Shown in pieces: positions 26,701 through 35,203 of a DNA stretch of 43,130 bases (position 1 is its first letter; each line of letters starts with the position of its first letter). Source of the DNA: Occallatibacter sp. (GTDB taxonomy: Bacteria; Acidobacteriota; Terriglobia; Terriglobales; Acidobacteriaceae); NCBI GenBank assembly GCA_031296305.1, contig JARLFZ010000025.1, forward strand, positions 1 through 43,130. Direction: 5' to 3'. The notes under the pieces are model-generated. The model was given only the letters and a program-made list of their open reading frames with translations, ran no database searches and was not told the DNA's origin. The position numbers and the translations under genes were made by a program.

Positions 26701-27119
26701 TGCGCCTGGTGGAAGGCTTGGCGTTGCCGTCAGAAGAGTTGGAGTTCAAGCTTTCCTATTACAATTCGAACACATTCTGGATCGATATTGATGCGCTTCT
26801 GGATGTGTTTGGCCTGCGCAGGGCCGATTTGGCCGATCAAGTTCGGCTGGCAGAGGCCGTCCGCGCCATGGCCGCTCGCATGCCGACCTACGTCACACTC
26901 AAAGAGGTGAAGAAACGATGGGGCAAGGGGCAGGAGGACATTTATCCGGTAGCGCAGTTTGAGAAACTGTGGGGCGACATGACTGCGCTGCCCCAAGTGG
27001 CGTGCGAGTACGTGATTGTGCCGCGCGTGCGCGGTCAGCAGTTGAAGGAGCCAGCGCAACTCGACGCCTGGCTGCGCGACGGCTCCGCCGAGTACGTGAC
27101 GCGGCGCTGCGCGTTCTGA
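23790..27119 (+). CDS. Fused GHMP sugar kinase and UDPGP-type pyrophosphorylase
   Basis: 1109 residues. Residues 1-180 are an unrecognised helical region. A GHMP/fucokinase-like kinase follows, with R184-MDLSHSGWSD (substrate loop, cf. RIDLSGGWTD), P317-KGSRLAVST (cf. PKGSGLGTSS, altered), GGGW375QDSGG (cf. GGGWQDQ-GG) and LGGMSGGGMGF at about 532-543. A helical linker (about 570-735) leads to a UDPGP-type nucleotidyltransferase, from L742-SGGAGSRW through GVVKALSPF, FLEVHLAKS, MIHNVDTVGADLDP and LEFKLSYYNSNTFW. So one chain probably phosphorylates a free sugar and activates the sugar-1-phosphate. Bacteroides Fkp does this for fucose, with the domains in the opposite order. The ATG overlaps the upstream GalU-like gene. 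Sugar and nucleotide are unknown. Confidence 0.8.
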   Translation: MSVSELWTIIQAADPDLRNRSLDAFCREATTDQLLAEVAELEKLRRGSDNLYERVRALLFLYAIHRFHLPTRLASGSAQTLIPFDGYEKLLNRRYEEAIGVFLAAQATEGSSDGLSSALAAAYRGLAFQTLADQVRRSVRSVRGNQWMFRTGHPADYALRMRPELLHRSTGEPFPILHESTPVRMDLSHSGWSDIFFLGMDLPELARVLNVSIDLAVLGPNAESPKPPVEAFLRVIDRPVIRLVSVDLDAAAEISDLDELFDFGRDYLGLLKAAVIASGIVPPGMEGSDQPLSDLLAQLLQQDGLGLEIVSHVNNIPKGSRLAVSTTLLASLISACMRATGQASSLIGPLTEPERRLVAARAILGEWLGGSGGGWQDSGGVWPGIKLIEGVMAVEGDPEFGISRGRLLPHHRILTAEEVSEATRQRLQDSLILVHGGMAQDVGPILEMVTERYLLRCAPEWTARQTARRILDEILEHLRAGDVHAIANATQRNFEGPIQTMIPWASNLYTETVIREVSAIFGKAFWGFWMLGGMSGGGMGFIFDPQRKAEAQSRLGALMRDVSKKLSGGVAFAMEPVVYDFSVNERGTFAELLSGPAAILPDGYYNTVLPAMLRKDQLTLSACERLDLERFSFLCRDVPGALGRTRSLLERLLPHGNQGEEQGDSLDSLLAGNGFDSIQHERIQAELRAGHIGLAQNRIPASVQIEDVEADKLFDARQGADARLRTIGEEAIASGAVAVVTLSGGAGSRWTRGAGVVKALSPFCRLAGVHRTFLEVHLAKSRQTSRVFGSPVPHVITTSYLTHEPIERLLRSEGGYGYEGPLYLSPGQSVGLRLVPTVRDLRFVWEDTPQQLLDTQAQKVRESVHAALIAWAQQSGEASNYTDNLPQQCLHPVGHWYEVPNLFRSGVLKTLLEAQPHLRYLMIHNVDTVGADLDPGILGRHIERKATMTVEVVTRRLEDRGGGLARIDGRMRLVEGLALPSEELEFKLSYYNSNTFWIDIDALLDVFGLRRADLADQVRLAEAVRAMAARMPTYVTLKEVKKRWGKGQEDIYPVAQFEKLWGDMTALPQVACEYVIVPRVRGQQLKEPAQLDAWLRDGSAEYVTRRCAF

Positions 27120-27132
27120 CGCGGGGCTTGCA

Positions 27133-28062
27133 TCACATAGCAATGATACGAAGAGTGGTTTGGCTCTTAAAGAAATTCTTCTTTACGCGCTTCAAACCGG
27201 TATCGTGAATGACATATCCGGCAGCTTCGAGATATTCCGCTATGGCGAGGCCGGAAGTTCCCCTGAGGGCAAGCAGATCTGGATGCAATTCGACGCACAG
27301 TATAGGCTTCTTCGCAAGCAGCAGCTTTCTCGCCCCCATCAGAACATCGAACTCATGTCCTTCCACGTCAATTTTGATGATGTCGGGCGGGGCGAACTTT
27401 TTCTCGATCAATTCGTCAATCGACATGGTCTTGATGGTAACGGTTTCTCTGTCTTCTAAAATCTCTTCGCGTGGCCGGGCGGACGATTTCACAACTGCCG
27501 TGTAATGAAACCCGCGCGCAAACTCCACCACTTTGTCAGGCAATCCCACAGGGAAATCGAAGACCTCGATTTTTGCGGCTGGATTGAGGCGGAAGCACTC
27601 TTCAAGTTTGGCCCGCGAGCCTGGATTGGGCTCGAAGGCCAATGCCCGGCGATCTGCGCCCTTGAGTGCGAATGCCAAAGAGAAGAAACCAAATAACGCG
27701 CCAACGTCCCACAAGACCTTGGCATTTGCAGAGACATTCATGAACCCCAGATATTCTTCTACCGGCCCGGGGTCCTTCCATCCAAAATACTGAAAAGCGT
27801 CGCGGACTTCGGCATCCAGGGGAATTTGAATGCGACACCCCCCCGGTAAAACGATGGTGGAATCCGGCACTCCTGCGTTGTCTTTCGCGAATTGCGTGCG
27901 ATATTTCCTTAGCTTCAAAAGATGATTGACATGCGCCAGGTAGCCGCGGTACCTGCATCCGCTTATAAAAGCGACAAGATGCCTGGGCAATATGGCTTTC
28001 GCTGCAGTCTTTATTTTGGAATGTTGATTCGATGGAGGTGTCAAAATGCCCTCTCGCGGCAC
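27133..28062 (-). CDS. FkbM-family methyltransferase
   Basis: 309 residues. A SAM-dependent methyltransferase of the FkbM type: VLWDVGALFGFFSLAFAL (SAM-binding glycine region), AFEPNPGSRAKLEE and the family block IIKIDVEGHEFDVLMGARKLL. These enzymes O-methylate sugars and other small molecules and are common in surface-polysaccharide loci. It is convergent with the fused kinase gene with 13 bases between stops. The frame opens at GTG 28062 without a ribosome binding site; a TTG at 28044 follows GAGAGGG and is a fair alternative. The N-terminal 60 residues are poorly conserved. Confidence 0.85.
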   Translation of the reverse strand: MPREGILTPPSNQHSKIKTAAKAILPRHLVAFISGCRYRGYLAHVNHLLKLRKYRTQFAKDNAGVPDSTIVLPGGCRIQIPLDAEVRDAFQYFGWKDPGPVEEYLGFMNVSANAKVLWDVGALFGFFSLAFALKGADRRALAFEPNPGSRAKLEECFRLNPAAKIEVFDFPVGLPDKVVEFARGFHYTAVVKSSARPREEILEDRETVTIKTMSIDELIEKKFAPPDIIKIDVEGHEFDVLMGARKLLLAKKPILCVELHPDLLALRGTSGLAIAEYLEAAGYVIHDTGLKRVKKNFFKSQTTLRIIAM

Positions 28063-28197
28063 TCAATCGGAATTCCTATTTGGCCTTCCTGGCTAGGGAC
28101 CAATATACTCTCATCCGCCTCGCTCACGATCGTCATGCCGAGCATGCAGGGCGAGGATTGAGCGATAAGTCCCGCGATAAGTGAGCCGCAAAAGGAA

Positions 28198-28227
28198 GAG
28201 GCCAGCCGTAGGATGACGGCTGGCCTC
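28198..28227 (-). terminator. Strong hairpin, probable terminator of the OmpA-type gene
   Basis: A perfect 12-bp stem, GAGGCCAGCCGT with ACGGCTGGCCTC, and a six-base loop. On the minus strand it is followed by TTCCTTTTG, a fair T-rich tail, 100 bp after the OmpA-type stop. On the plus strand it is followed by AATTTATC, so the minus orientation fits better. Confidence 0.65.
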
Positions 28228-28264
28228 AATTTATCTGCGAAGGACAAGTTATAACTTGATCCCG

Positions 28265-28296
28265 GCGAACCCTTCCTCTAACTGGGTAGGGTTCGC
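28265..28296 (-). repeat. Second hairpin after the OmpA-type gene
   Basis: A 9-bp inverted repeat GCGAACCCT / AGGGTTCGC with a 14-base loop, between the OmpA-type stop and the 12-bp hairpin. It may be a first 3'-end structure protecting or ending the OmpA-type mRNA. Confidence 0.45.
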
Positions 28297-28326
28297 GGAA
28301 TCAACGGGTTTGTTCAGTCGCGCCGA

Positions 28327-30066
28327 TTACTTCTTCGCGGCCTTTTTCCTGATCGGGTGCCTCTCCGCCAACGGCTTGCGCTCCTGCGGTTTCACCGCAG
28401 TCTCGTCGACCGGCGTAGTTCCCGTCACGTCGTTCGAGAACGTTGCGCCCGAAGGCACGAGATAGTTCTCGACCGTCTGGCCGTCGGTGGTTCCCGTGGT
28501 CACGCTGATGCGCGAAGCGTCGATGCCCTGCTCCGTCACCAGATAGTCCTTGGCGTTCACGGCACGTTGCGCCGCGAACTGATCCACCTTGGCGTGCTTG
28601 TTGTGGAGCGCTCTCTTCTGCTCCTTGGCCGTGATGGCTGCCTCGTCCGTGGTCTGCTCGCCGACGACAACCGCCTTGGCATCAGCCTGCTGTTTCAGGT
28701 CCAGAGCCACCTGGTCCAGGCAGGCCTTGGCCTCGTTGTCGACGCGCGTGGGCCGCTTCTTATCGGTCGAGAAGCCGATGGTGCAGAGCGCCGAGGTCTT
28801 CGGCGGAGGCGGCACGTAAGGTGCAGTGATGGTCAGGCTGGTGTTGGCGGTGGCCGAGTGGCCCTTGTTGTCCTGCACGTTGCAAGTAATGCCTACGGCA
28901 CCGGTTGGCGCGCCCGCGGACGAGTATTCTGCCGTGGTTCCGGTTCCTGTTACCGTGCCCGCCGTGGCCGTGTAGCTGTAGGTCAGCGGCAGATTCTGCG
29001 GGCTCACGCCGACTGAGGTCACAGTTGCCGTACCTCCTGGCGCAATTGTGGTGGGGCTGACCGAGCAGCTGATGGTCGGCGGCTCGAATGCCTTCACTGT
29101 AAGGCCCGCGGAGCAGGTTGCCGTCTCCCAGGGCTTGAGGCCTTCTTTGCCCGGCTTGCCTTGCTTCACTGTGCCCGTCACGGTGTACTGGCCGGGCGCC
29201 AGGTTGCTGGTGTCGATCTTGACCGTCGTGTCACTGCCTGTCGCTCCCGCGCCGGACCAACTGTAGATCACATGGTCCTTGGGATTGAGACCGCCCGCGG
29301 CAGCCGAAATCGTAACCGGGTCGCCCGGGAAGACCGATTCAGGACTCGCGGAGCAGGACATTGTGGTGGGCGGAGGTGGAGCGATCGAGCCTTCATGAAG
29401 CACGATGCCCGCGCTGAGGCGCGCCGCGTTGATGTTGGCGCGGCCGCCGTAAGGCACCAGGCCCCAATCGGCGTGCATGTATTCGTAATCGGCCTGGAAC
29501 AGACGGATCCCGAGATGATGATTGAACCACGGCGTCTCGTAATCCATGCCGCCGCCAACGGTCAAACCAGGGCCCCATTTGTAGGGCTCAAAGTATGGCC
29601 CACCGATCCGGTCGGCATTCACCAGCGCATGGGCAAAAACGGTGAAATTTTCTTGAGGATAGCGAAAGATAGGGCCCCCACCAAGCGTGATGAATCCGTC
29701 ATCGTCTCCACGGGTACCGACGTTGCTGTTGCAGCACTGCACGCCCCAATCATGCTCGCCAAGCTCGACTTGGACGCCTGCGTAACGGTTGAAGAAATAC
29801 GCCCCGCTGAAGAGACCGCCCACGTTGACTGCGTCATAGGATGCCGATACCGGGGTCTGCTGGGCGTTCGGTTGAACCGTATTCACTGTTCCTTTGGGCG
29901 ACAGATAACTGTAGCCCAGGAAGATATCCCATCTCGAGGGCTGAACACTACTCGAATCTTTTCCTGATCCTGAGGGCGTCGTTTGAGCCGTCATGGCTAG
30001 CGGTAAAGCAGCCACAGTCACCAAAGCTAAAACCCGGCCCACAGATTTCAAAACACGATTTTGCAT
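28327..30066 (-). CDS. OmpA-type outer-membrane protein with Ig-like repeats
   Basis: 579 residues. A signal peptide (to about 28), then a predicted eight-strand beta barrel (about 40-230: FLGYSYLSPKGT, GVQVELGEHDWG, ADYEYMHADWGLVPYG). Two Ig/PKD-like repeats follow, each beginning with a SCSASPESV- or SCSVSPTTI-type motif, and then a degenerate OmpA-like peptidoglycan-binding domain (DQFAAQRAVNAKDYLVTEQGIDASRISV). The end is basic (HPIRKKAAKK). It should anchor the outer membrane to the wall. ATG 30066 has GGAGGA eight bases upstream. The insertion of Ig repeats between barrel and OmpA domain is common in Acidobacteriota. Confidence 0.85.
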   Translation of the reverse strand: MQNRVLKSVGRVLALVTVAALPLAMTAQTTPSGSGKDSSSVQPSRWDIFLGYSYLSPKGTVNTVQPNAQQTPVSASYDAVNVGGLFSGAYFFNRYAGVQVELGEHDWGVQCCNSNVGTRGDDDGFITLGGGPIFRYPQENFTVFAHALVNADRIGGPYFEPYKWGPGLTVGGGMDYETPWFNHHLGIRLFQADYEYMHADWGLVPYGGRANINAARLSAGIVLHEGSIAPPPPTTMSCSASPESVFPGDPVTISAAAGGLNPKDHVIYSWSGAGATGSDTTVKIDTSNLAPGQYTVTGTVKQGKPGKEGLKPWETATCSAGLTVKAFEPPTISCSVSPTTIAPGGTATVTSVGVSPQNLPLTYSYTATAGTVTGTGTTAEYSSAGAPTGAVGITCNVQDNKGHSATANTSLTITAPYVPPPPKTSALCTIGFSTDKKRPTRVDNEAKACLDQVALDLKQQADAKAVVVGEQTTDEAAITAKEQKRALHNKHAKVDQFAAQRAVNAKDYLVTEQGIDASRISVTTGTTDGQTVENYLVPSGATFSNDVTGTTPVDETAVKPQERKPLAERHPIRKKAAKK

Positions 30067-30879
30067 GCGTTTATCCTCCGCAGATTGGCTAATGTAACAC
30101 GATAAAAAGTCGGTTTGTGAGCACCCTTGCGGGGCTCAAGCGCAGCCGGACTGACATCAGACTCGATGCGCCGCGGCATTTTTACAGCACAAATAAACGT
30201 AACACATGACCAGTGTCCGGAGCATGTTTTTCTCAAGTAAGTTGCTTGATTAGAAAGCAGTCCGCCGACAGGGTAACCTTAATGATTACCATAGTGACCT
30301 AGGCGTAACCCCCTTCGTAAGCGCCCCCCCGGTGAACTCACAGCCCTTGATTTGTGAGATGCGGTTAGGCTCGCGTAGGTCGTGCGGCTGGGGTGGGTTT
30401 CGTGCCGCAGCGTTGAACGGAAGTGTGTGCGCGTTCGACGAAGATGTAGAGTACGGCTCAGGCTGGCAGCTTTCCCGCTTTGGCATCAAATGTTCCTTTT
30501 CTGAATCATTCGTTGTTGCGCCAGATTTTGCCCTTTCTCTAAGGCTTCGCGGGGTTCCACTTCCGTAACCCGTGAGGTTTAGTACTTGATTCATTTATCG
30601 GTCTTTATGATTTAGACTAGGCCGCAGTGAAAGTCGCAATCGATTGCTTGCGAATGAGCTCGAGCCGCGTCTCGGGTGCGGGATCAAAAACCGTCTCGAA
30701 AATACGGATGTCTCGCTTTTTCAGTAACGCCTCGGTTCATGCAGTGCGTCCAATGGATTTGAAAGGTAGATCCCGCGCAGAAATCCCTGCTTTTGTCTTG
30801 TGATCCTGGTTTCCGGTTTTTTGCTCTTGCGGCGATCTTCCAGCCGGGTGAAGGTATGCGCGTGCGAAGGAGATGCAGA
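30067..30879. other. Long intergenic region between divergent outer-membrane genes
   Basis: About 810 bases. It should contain the OmpA-type promoter (left) and the beta-barrel promoter (right). A short inverted repeat GGTAA/TTACC lies at 30272-30290. A minus-strand frame of 102 codons (30286-30594) is Pro/Ser/Asn-rich and unlike its neighbours; I judge it non-coding. No RNA gene was recognised. Confidence 0.4.
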
Positions 30880-31494
30880 ATGCGTTTCAAGCTGGTAGCG
30901 TTCCCCGTTCTGGCAGTGAGCATTTTGTCTGTCGCGGTTTCCGCATTTTCCCAGGTGGTTCCGTCTTATGAACGGAAGAGCGGATGGCCGTTTACGGTGG
31001 GCGCTGGACCCGTAAGTTACGATGTCGATCTTGGCCATGGCCGCATGTACGGATTTGCGGGCTGGTTCGACATTTACCCCGGAAAACTCCCCTCCATTTT
31101 GCACGGACATCTGGGCGCGGAGGGAGAGCTCCGGGAAATCAGATTCGGTGCATCGTCTTCGCAACCGAACGTGCGTTACGATACCGCGGCGATGGGGCTT
31201 ATCTACATGTGGCACCGTCTGAAAAATGTCCGTCCCTATGCCAAATGTATGATCGGCGACGGCAGCGTCGATTTTCCTCGGTTGAGCCCCACGTACTCGC
31301 ACGATACGCGAACCTTCACGGCTCCGGGGGGTGGAATTGAGTTTCGGGTCAAACAGGACATCTGGGTTCGCGCCGACTACGAATACCAGAGATGGCAGAG
31401 CTTAGCGGTATACGGAAACCTGAAGCCGCAGGGGTTCACACTCGGTGTCAGTTACGATTTCACGCATCCGTTTCTGCTTAAGAATAGACAGTAA
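30880..31494 (+). CDS. Outer-membrane beta-barrel protein
   Basis: 204 residues from ATG 30880, preceded by AAGGAG at seven bases. Signal peptide (MRFKLVAFPVLAVSILSVAVSAFSQ), then alternating strands of an eight-strand porin-like barrel (FTVGAGPVSYDVDLGHGRMYG, LGAEGELREIRFG, YAKCMIGDGSVDF, WVRADYEYQRW) and a C-terminal strand ending in aromatic YDFTHPF. It resembles small OmpA-N/OprF-like or acyloxyacyl-type barrels. The exact role is unknown. It stands alone on the strand, 120 bp before the next secreted protein gene. Confidence 0.8.
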   Translation: MRFKLVAFPVLAVSILSVAVSAFSQVVPSYERKSGWPFTVGAGPVSYDVDLGHGRMYGFAGWFDIYPGKLPSILHGHLGAEGELREIRFGASSSQPNVRYDTAAMGLIYMWHRLKNVRPYAKCMIGDGSVDFPRLSPTYSHDTRTFTAPGGGIEFRVKQDIWVRADYEYQRWQSLAVYGNLKPQGFTLGVSYDFTHPFLLKNRQ

Positions 31495-31611
31495 GGGCGT
31501 GTCTGCCTGGGCGGAGGATCGAGATCGCCCGGAAAGGCGCGCGGGCGAATGCGGCGCTCGCCGGCTTTGCACTCAGGGGTCTCTAGCGCGGAGTGTTAGT
31601 CTAGCGAATGT

Positions 31612-32481
31612 ATGGATCGTCTGCGGCTTTTGAATCTGACTTTCGTATTCGCGGGAACGACAATTCTTAGCTCTCTTTGTGCCGCGCAAACGAACCAGGT
31701 TGCGCCCGATACACCCTATCCGGTAAAGCCCGTTCCGTCAGAATCCTCGACTATGCCGTACCCTGCGAAGCCTGTACCGCAGGCGAAGAGCGTCACGCCG
31801 TTCTCGACCAACGCCTCGTCGAGTGGGATTGGTCACTTCATCGTGTACCGGCCTCGAGAGGAGATGAGCCCAAGCGATCGCGATCTGGCCGCGAAAACGC
31901 AGCCTGCGATCCGGGATGCTGCGGCTTTTGTCGGGATCGAACTCGACAAGGAAAAATGGCGCTACCGGGAGCTGGAGTGCCAGGCCCTGCCGGGGCACTT
32001 GTTTCTGCTCTTCGCGGGAGATAGCGGCGTTGGCGATGCGAGTCTTTTTTCCGTGGCGATTCCACGCGCGGGCAAGGGCCGTGTCCGCGCCATTCCCGTG
32101 GAGCGGCGCGGCTTTGCTCTTTTCTCGCCGGCTCCGGTCAACCTATTCGCCCTGGCGGAGTTCAATCGCATTCGCGCAGAGGAACCGGCAGGCCCGCCCC
32201 CCGATTGGCTTTCTACCAGCCTGTGCTTCGCCGCCCTGACCGAGCCCCGGCTTGAGGTATCGGCCTCGCCGAGTCCATCACCCGAGGCAAATATCGCTTT
32301 GTCGTTTCCACCTACGCTGGAAGTCGGTGTAGACGGCGAGTCGACGGTTCGCTTCGTCAACGTTGCCGAACCACGCCAGCCGATGCAATGGGCATTGACC
32401 TTCGATGCCAAAGGCGAGTTGGTTAAGGTAGAGCACTTCCCCACACCGTCCTACGCAACGACCATCGTGCCTAAAAGCTGA
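31612..32481 (+). CDS. Secreted protein with PYP-KPVP repeats, unknown function
   Basis: 289 residues. Signal peptide to about residue 25 (FVFAGTTILSSLCAAQ), then a proline-rich stretch with the repeats PYPVKPVP and PYPAKPVP, and a mixed domain that I do not recognise (GHFIVYRPREEMSPSDRDLA, LPGHLFLLFAGDSGVGDASLFSVAIPR). The last part is beta-rich (PTLEVGVDGESTVRFVNV). ATG 31612 has no good ribosome binding site. Its 3' end overlaps the convergent Wzi-family gene by 11 bases. It may be periplasmic or surface exposed. Confidence 0.75.
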   Translation: MDRLRLLNLTFVFAGTTILSSLCAAQTNQVAPDTPYPVKPVPSESSTMPYPAKPVPQAKSVTPFSTNASSSGIGHFIVYRPREEMSPSDRDLAAKTQPAIRDAAAFVGIELDKEKWRYRELECQALPGHLFLLFAGDSGVGDASLFSVAIPRAGKGRVRAIPVERRGFALFSPAPVNLFALAEFNRIRAEEPAGPPPDWLSTSLCFAALTEPRLEVSASPSPSPEANIALSFPPTLEVGVDGESTVRFVNVAEPRQPMQWALTFDAKGELVKVEHFPTPSYATTIVPKS

Positions 32482-34348
32482 CCTTGCGCTGGGGATACCA
32501 GGTGAGCTGAATGTTGGTTGTGGTTACAGTCTGTTGGCCCGTTAAATAAATCGGCACCTTATAGTGCTCGACGGCAAATTTGCCGTTGATCTCGAAGTCC
32601 TTGCCGATGCGCTTCACGGCCTGCACGGCGAAGTCGTTCAGCGTGGTGCCGCTGGGGATGAAATTCGTGACCGCTTTCTGGTTGCGCACGCTCACCTGCA
32701 GCCACTCGTTGCCGCTCAGGTGATAAGTGATCCAGGCCTGGCCGCCCTTGTCTTCACGGCCGATCCAGTCGCCGAAGAGCTGCCCCTGGTTGGTGTAGCC
32801 CTGCGTCTGAACGGTTTCCCAGTACATGAACTTGCCCTCGACGCTGCGGTTGGTCGGGGGATCGGTCGAAGCGCCTTCAACGCGCAGGTCCAGCCTGGGG
32901 ATGCCGGGAACATGAGAGAGATAAATTCCGGGGCGCACGGCGGCGCGACGCGGAGCATCGATCGGAGAGATGTCGTCGTGCACCTCCGAGTCGCTGTAGA
33001 GCGTAAGCCAGTTGCGCACGAAAGGCAGCCGCCAGGAAAAGTCGAAGGCGCCAAAACGCGCGCCGGGATCGGTGGTATTACCCTTCTGGGTGTTGGTTCC
33101 TGCACTGATGCTGAAGAAGCTGCGTAGAAACGACTTCAGGTTGACAGGCTGGTGGCCCTCGCCGCCAAACATGGCGGTGCGTTCAAAACCAAATTCCAGA
33201 TCCTTGTAAGGGCGAAGGCTGACTTTTTCTACGTGCACCCAGGAGTCGCCGGGATTGGTGACATTATTCGCGCCGGAGGAATGATTGAGTTCGTATAACG
33301 GATCCGCCATTTCCGTGTGGCCGCGCAGTGCGCCCACCAGAAACTCATAGCGGAAGGGCCCGGTAAGCATCGACAGCCCCGGAACACTCAGAGGCTCGAT
33401 GCGGTTGATCTCAAACGCGTAGAAGTTTTGCGCGTTATTGGAAAACGCCATGCTCGCGCCCTGAGCTGGTCCCAGCCACTGGTCCTGCTTACCGAAAGAA
33501 ATGACGTGATTCAGGATTTGATAGGAGAGATATGCCTCGAGAAAACGTCCCTGGGTCGCGGTAGAGATGGGTCCCTGAGGAATGGTGGTCTGGTTGTAGA
33601 CCGCGGTAGTGTTGCCATAAGGGTACGTGCTCGACGGAATGAAGTAGAGCGTACCGTCGATATTCGATAGCTGCTGTGCCAGCGCTGCGGAGTAGCCGGT
33701 AGCCGATGATGCACCCTGGAATTCCGCACGCAGATAGATCGCGAATCGTCCCGCAGTGGCGTAGCCGCTGACGCCGGAATAATTGTTGAAGCCCTTCTCA
33801 TAGGGGCGGCCGTAGTCGTTCACGATGGTTTGCCCCAGGTGGAAGCTGTCATCGAGAGGCGTGCCGCTGATGCTGCGGATCACGCTGTACACCGACTCGA
33901 TGCGCGTGCCGCCCTGGTGCAGCCCGCAGGGGCCTTCCATGTCGTCGTGCAGCTCGTGGTTGAGCGCGACGTAGATCTGGCGCGCCTCGTTGGCTCCGGG
34001 ATCGTTCTGATTTTCGGCCTCCTCGATAAGATTCCCGGCATTTTCGAGCATATGCATCAGGCTGGCGCGGGTCCACGGCCGGAGCCCGATATACACGGTA
34101 TCGACATATCCGAGTGAATAGAGCCGCAGCATGGCCGGGTACACCCAGCTATCGACGGGGATATACGGCGAGCCCAGTTTTGAAGGCTCGCATGGACTAG
34201 CCACGGCTGCACTGCTCACCTGTGCGGCGCCATCCGGCGCGGCGGGCTGCTCTGCCAGTAACCGAAAAGATCCGGCGTACACCAGGAGCGCCATTGCGAA
34301 CACGCAGGTCGTGAAGACGGTCACAAACCATGGCTGGTTCTTGTTCAT
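32471..34348 (-). CDS. Wzi-family capsule assembly outer-membrane protein
   Basis: 625 residues. An N-terminal hydrophobic signal segment, then a helical part (PYIPVDSWVYPAMLRLYSLGY, LRPWTRASLMHMLE) and a large beta barrel that matches the capsule assembly Wzi family (ISFGKQDQWLGPA, RIEPLSVPGLSMLTGPFRYEFLVG, DWIGREDKGGQAW, ending in NIQLTWYPQRKVSF). Wzi anchors capsular polysaccharide to the outer membrane. ATG 34348 is taken because GAGGG lies five bases upstream; a neighbouring ATG 34351 and a GTG 34360 are possible. It sits just after the polysaccharide gene block and should act with it. Confidence 0.88.
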   Translation of the reverse strand: MNKNQPWFVTVFTTCVFAMALLVYAGSFRLLAEQPAAPDGAAQVSSAAVASPCEPSKLGSPYIPVDSWVYPAMLRLYSLGYVDTVYIGLRPWTRASLMHMLENAGNLIEEAENQNDPGANEARQIYVALNHELHDDMEGPCGLHQGGTRIESVYSVIRSISGTPLDDSFHLGQTIVNDYGRPYEKGFNNYSGVSGYATAGRFAIYLRAEFQGASSATGYSAALAQQLSNIDGTLYFIPSSTYPYGNTTAVYNQTTIPQGPISTATQGRFLEAYLSYQILNHVISFGKQDQWLGPAQGASMAFSNNAQNFYAFEINRIEPLSVPGLSMLTGPFRYEFLVGALRGHTEMADPLYELNHSSGANNVTNPGDSWVHVEKVSLRPYKDLEFGFERTAMFGGEGHQPVNLKSFLRSFFSISAGTNTQKGNTTDPGARFGAFDFSWRLPFVRNWLTLYSDSEVHDDISPIDAPRRAAVRPGIYLSHVPGIPRLDLRVEGASTDPPTNRSVEGKFMYWETVQTQGYTNQGQLFGDWIGREDKGGQAWITYHLSGNEWLQVSVRNQKAVTNFIPSGTTLNDFAVQAVKRIGKDFEINGKFAVEHYKVPIYLTGQQTVTTTNIQLTWYPQRKVSF

Positions 34349-34507
34349 CATTTCCCTCACTTGATTGTCCTGTTGATTTTATCGCGATGCGATAGTTGGA
34401 GAAGGACCGGCGTGGGCTCTGCCGGATGACTCCGCAAGGCGCGCTTTTCGCTTTCGCAACATTCGCGGGGCTGAAAATCCGCTGCGCAGGCAACCGGGAG
34501 ATTCGGC

Positions 34508-35119
34508 TTATTTCTCGCCGCCGCGGACGATCCTTAAACGTGTCTTTACGCCGACCGCCGGCGCTCCGCTATAAACCGTCCATGGGTCCAGGTCGCGGGT
34601 GGCCACCGATCCCAGGCCCAAAACGGCGCCCTCTCCCACGTTCACGCCCGGCGACACCGATGCCCGCGCGCAGATCCATGAATATGCGCCCAGTCGCATG
34701 CTGTACGAGACCATAGGAAAGTCAGGATGGTTGTAATCGTGGGTGGCGCCGCAGATGTAGGCATCCTGCGAGACGATGCAGTGGGACTCTAAATAGATCG
34801 GGGAAGGATTGTAAATCTCGGCATGATCAGCCAGGGTGCAACAGTCTTCGCAGATCAGGTTCCAGGGCGCCCATACTTTTCCACTGGGATAAAAGTGGCA
34901 ACCGGGGCCCATCTTCGCGCCGAAGAGCCGCAACAGCATCGACCGCCAGGCATGCAAAGGAGGCGGCGACGGGCGATAGAAAAACACGTAGACAATCCCC
35001 CACAACTGGCGGAGCAGTCTGTACTTCAAACTAAAGGACGGACGGTGATAGGGATTGTCCTCAGCGTGGCCAGCAATCTGATGTATCGTGCGCTCGCGTT
35101 CCGGGGTGGTTGCGCTCAT
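34508..35119 (-). CDS. wcaF: WcaF-type left-handed beta-helix acetyltransferase
   Basis: 203 residues. Hexapeptide-repeat acyltransferase of the colanic-acid WcaF type: PLHAWRSMLLRLFGAKMG, VWAPWNLICEDCCTLADHAEIYN, IVSQDAYICGATHDYNHPDF (catalytic-type His), VNVGEGAVLGLGSVATRDLDPWTVYSGAPA. It probably O-acetylates a sugar of the surface polysaccharide. It lies 84 bp downstream of fcl on the same strand, so cotranscription is likely. The start ATG 35119 is natural for the family, although the ribosome binding site is weak. Confidence 0.88.
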   Translation of the reverse strand: MSATTPERERTIHQIAGHAEDNPYHRPSFSLKYRLLRQLWGIVYVFFYRPSPPPLHAWRSMLLRLFGAKMGPGCHFYPSGKVWAPWNLICEDCCTLADHAEIYNPSPIYLESHCIVSQDAYICGATHDYNHPDFPMVSYSMRLGAYSWICARASVSPGVNVGEGAVLGLGSVATRDLDPWTVYSGAPAVGVKTRLRIVRGGEK

Positions 35120-35203
35120 ACCTGCCCAACATTATTTCGCAAAGCTCGCGCCTCGACAAATACCCAAACTCTGCAGCGGTCGCGAGACCACATGATACTG
35201 CGT

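Noticed and set aside
30286..30594. 102-codon minus-strand frame in the intergenic region
   Set aside because: No ribosome binding site, Pro/Ser/Asn-rich, no recognisable motif.
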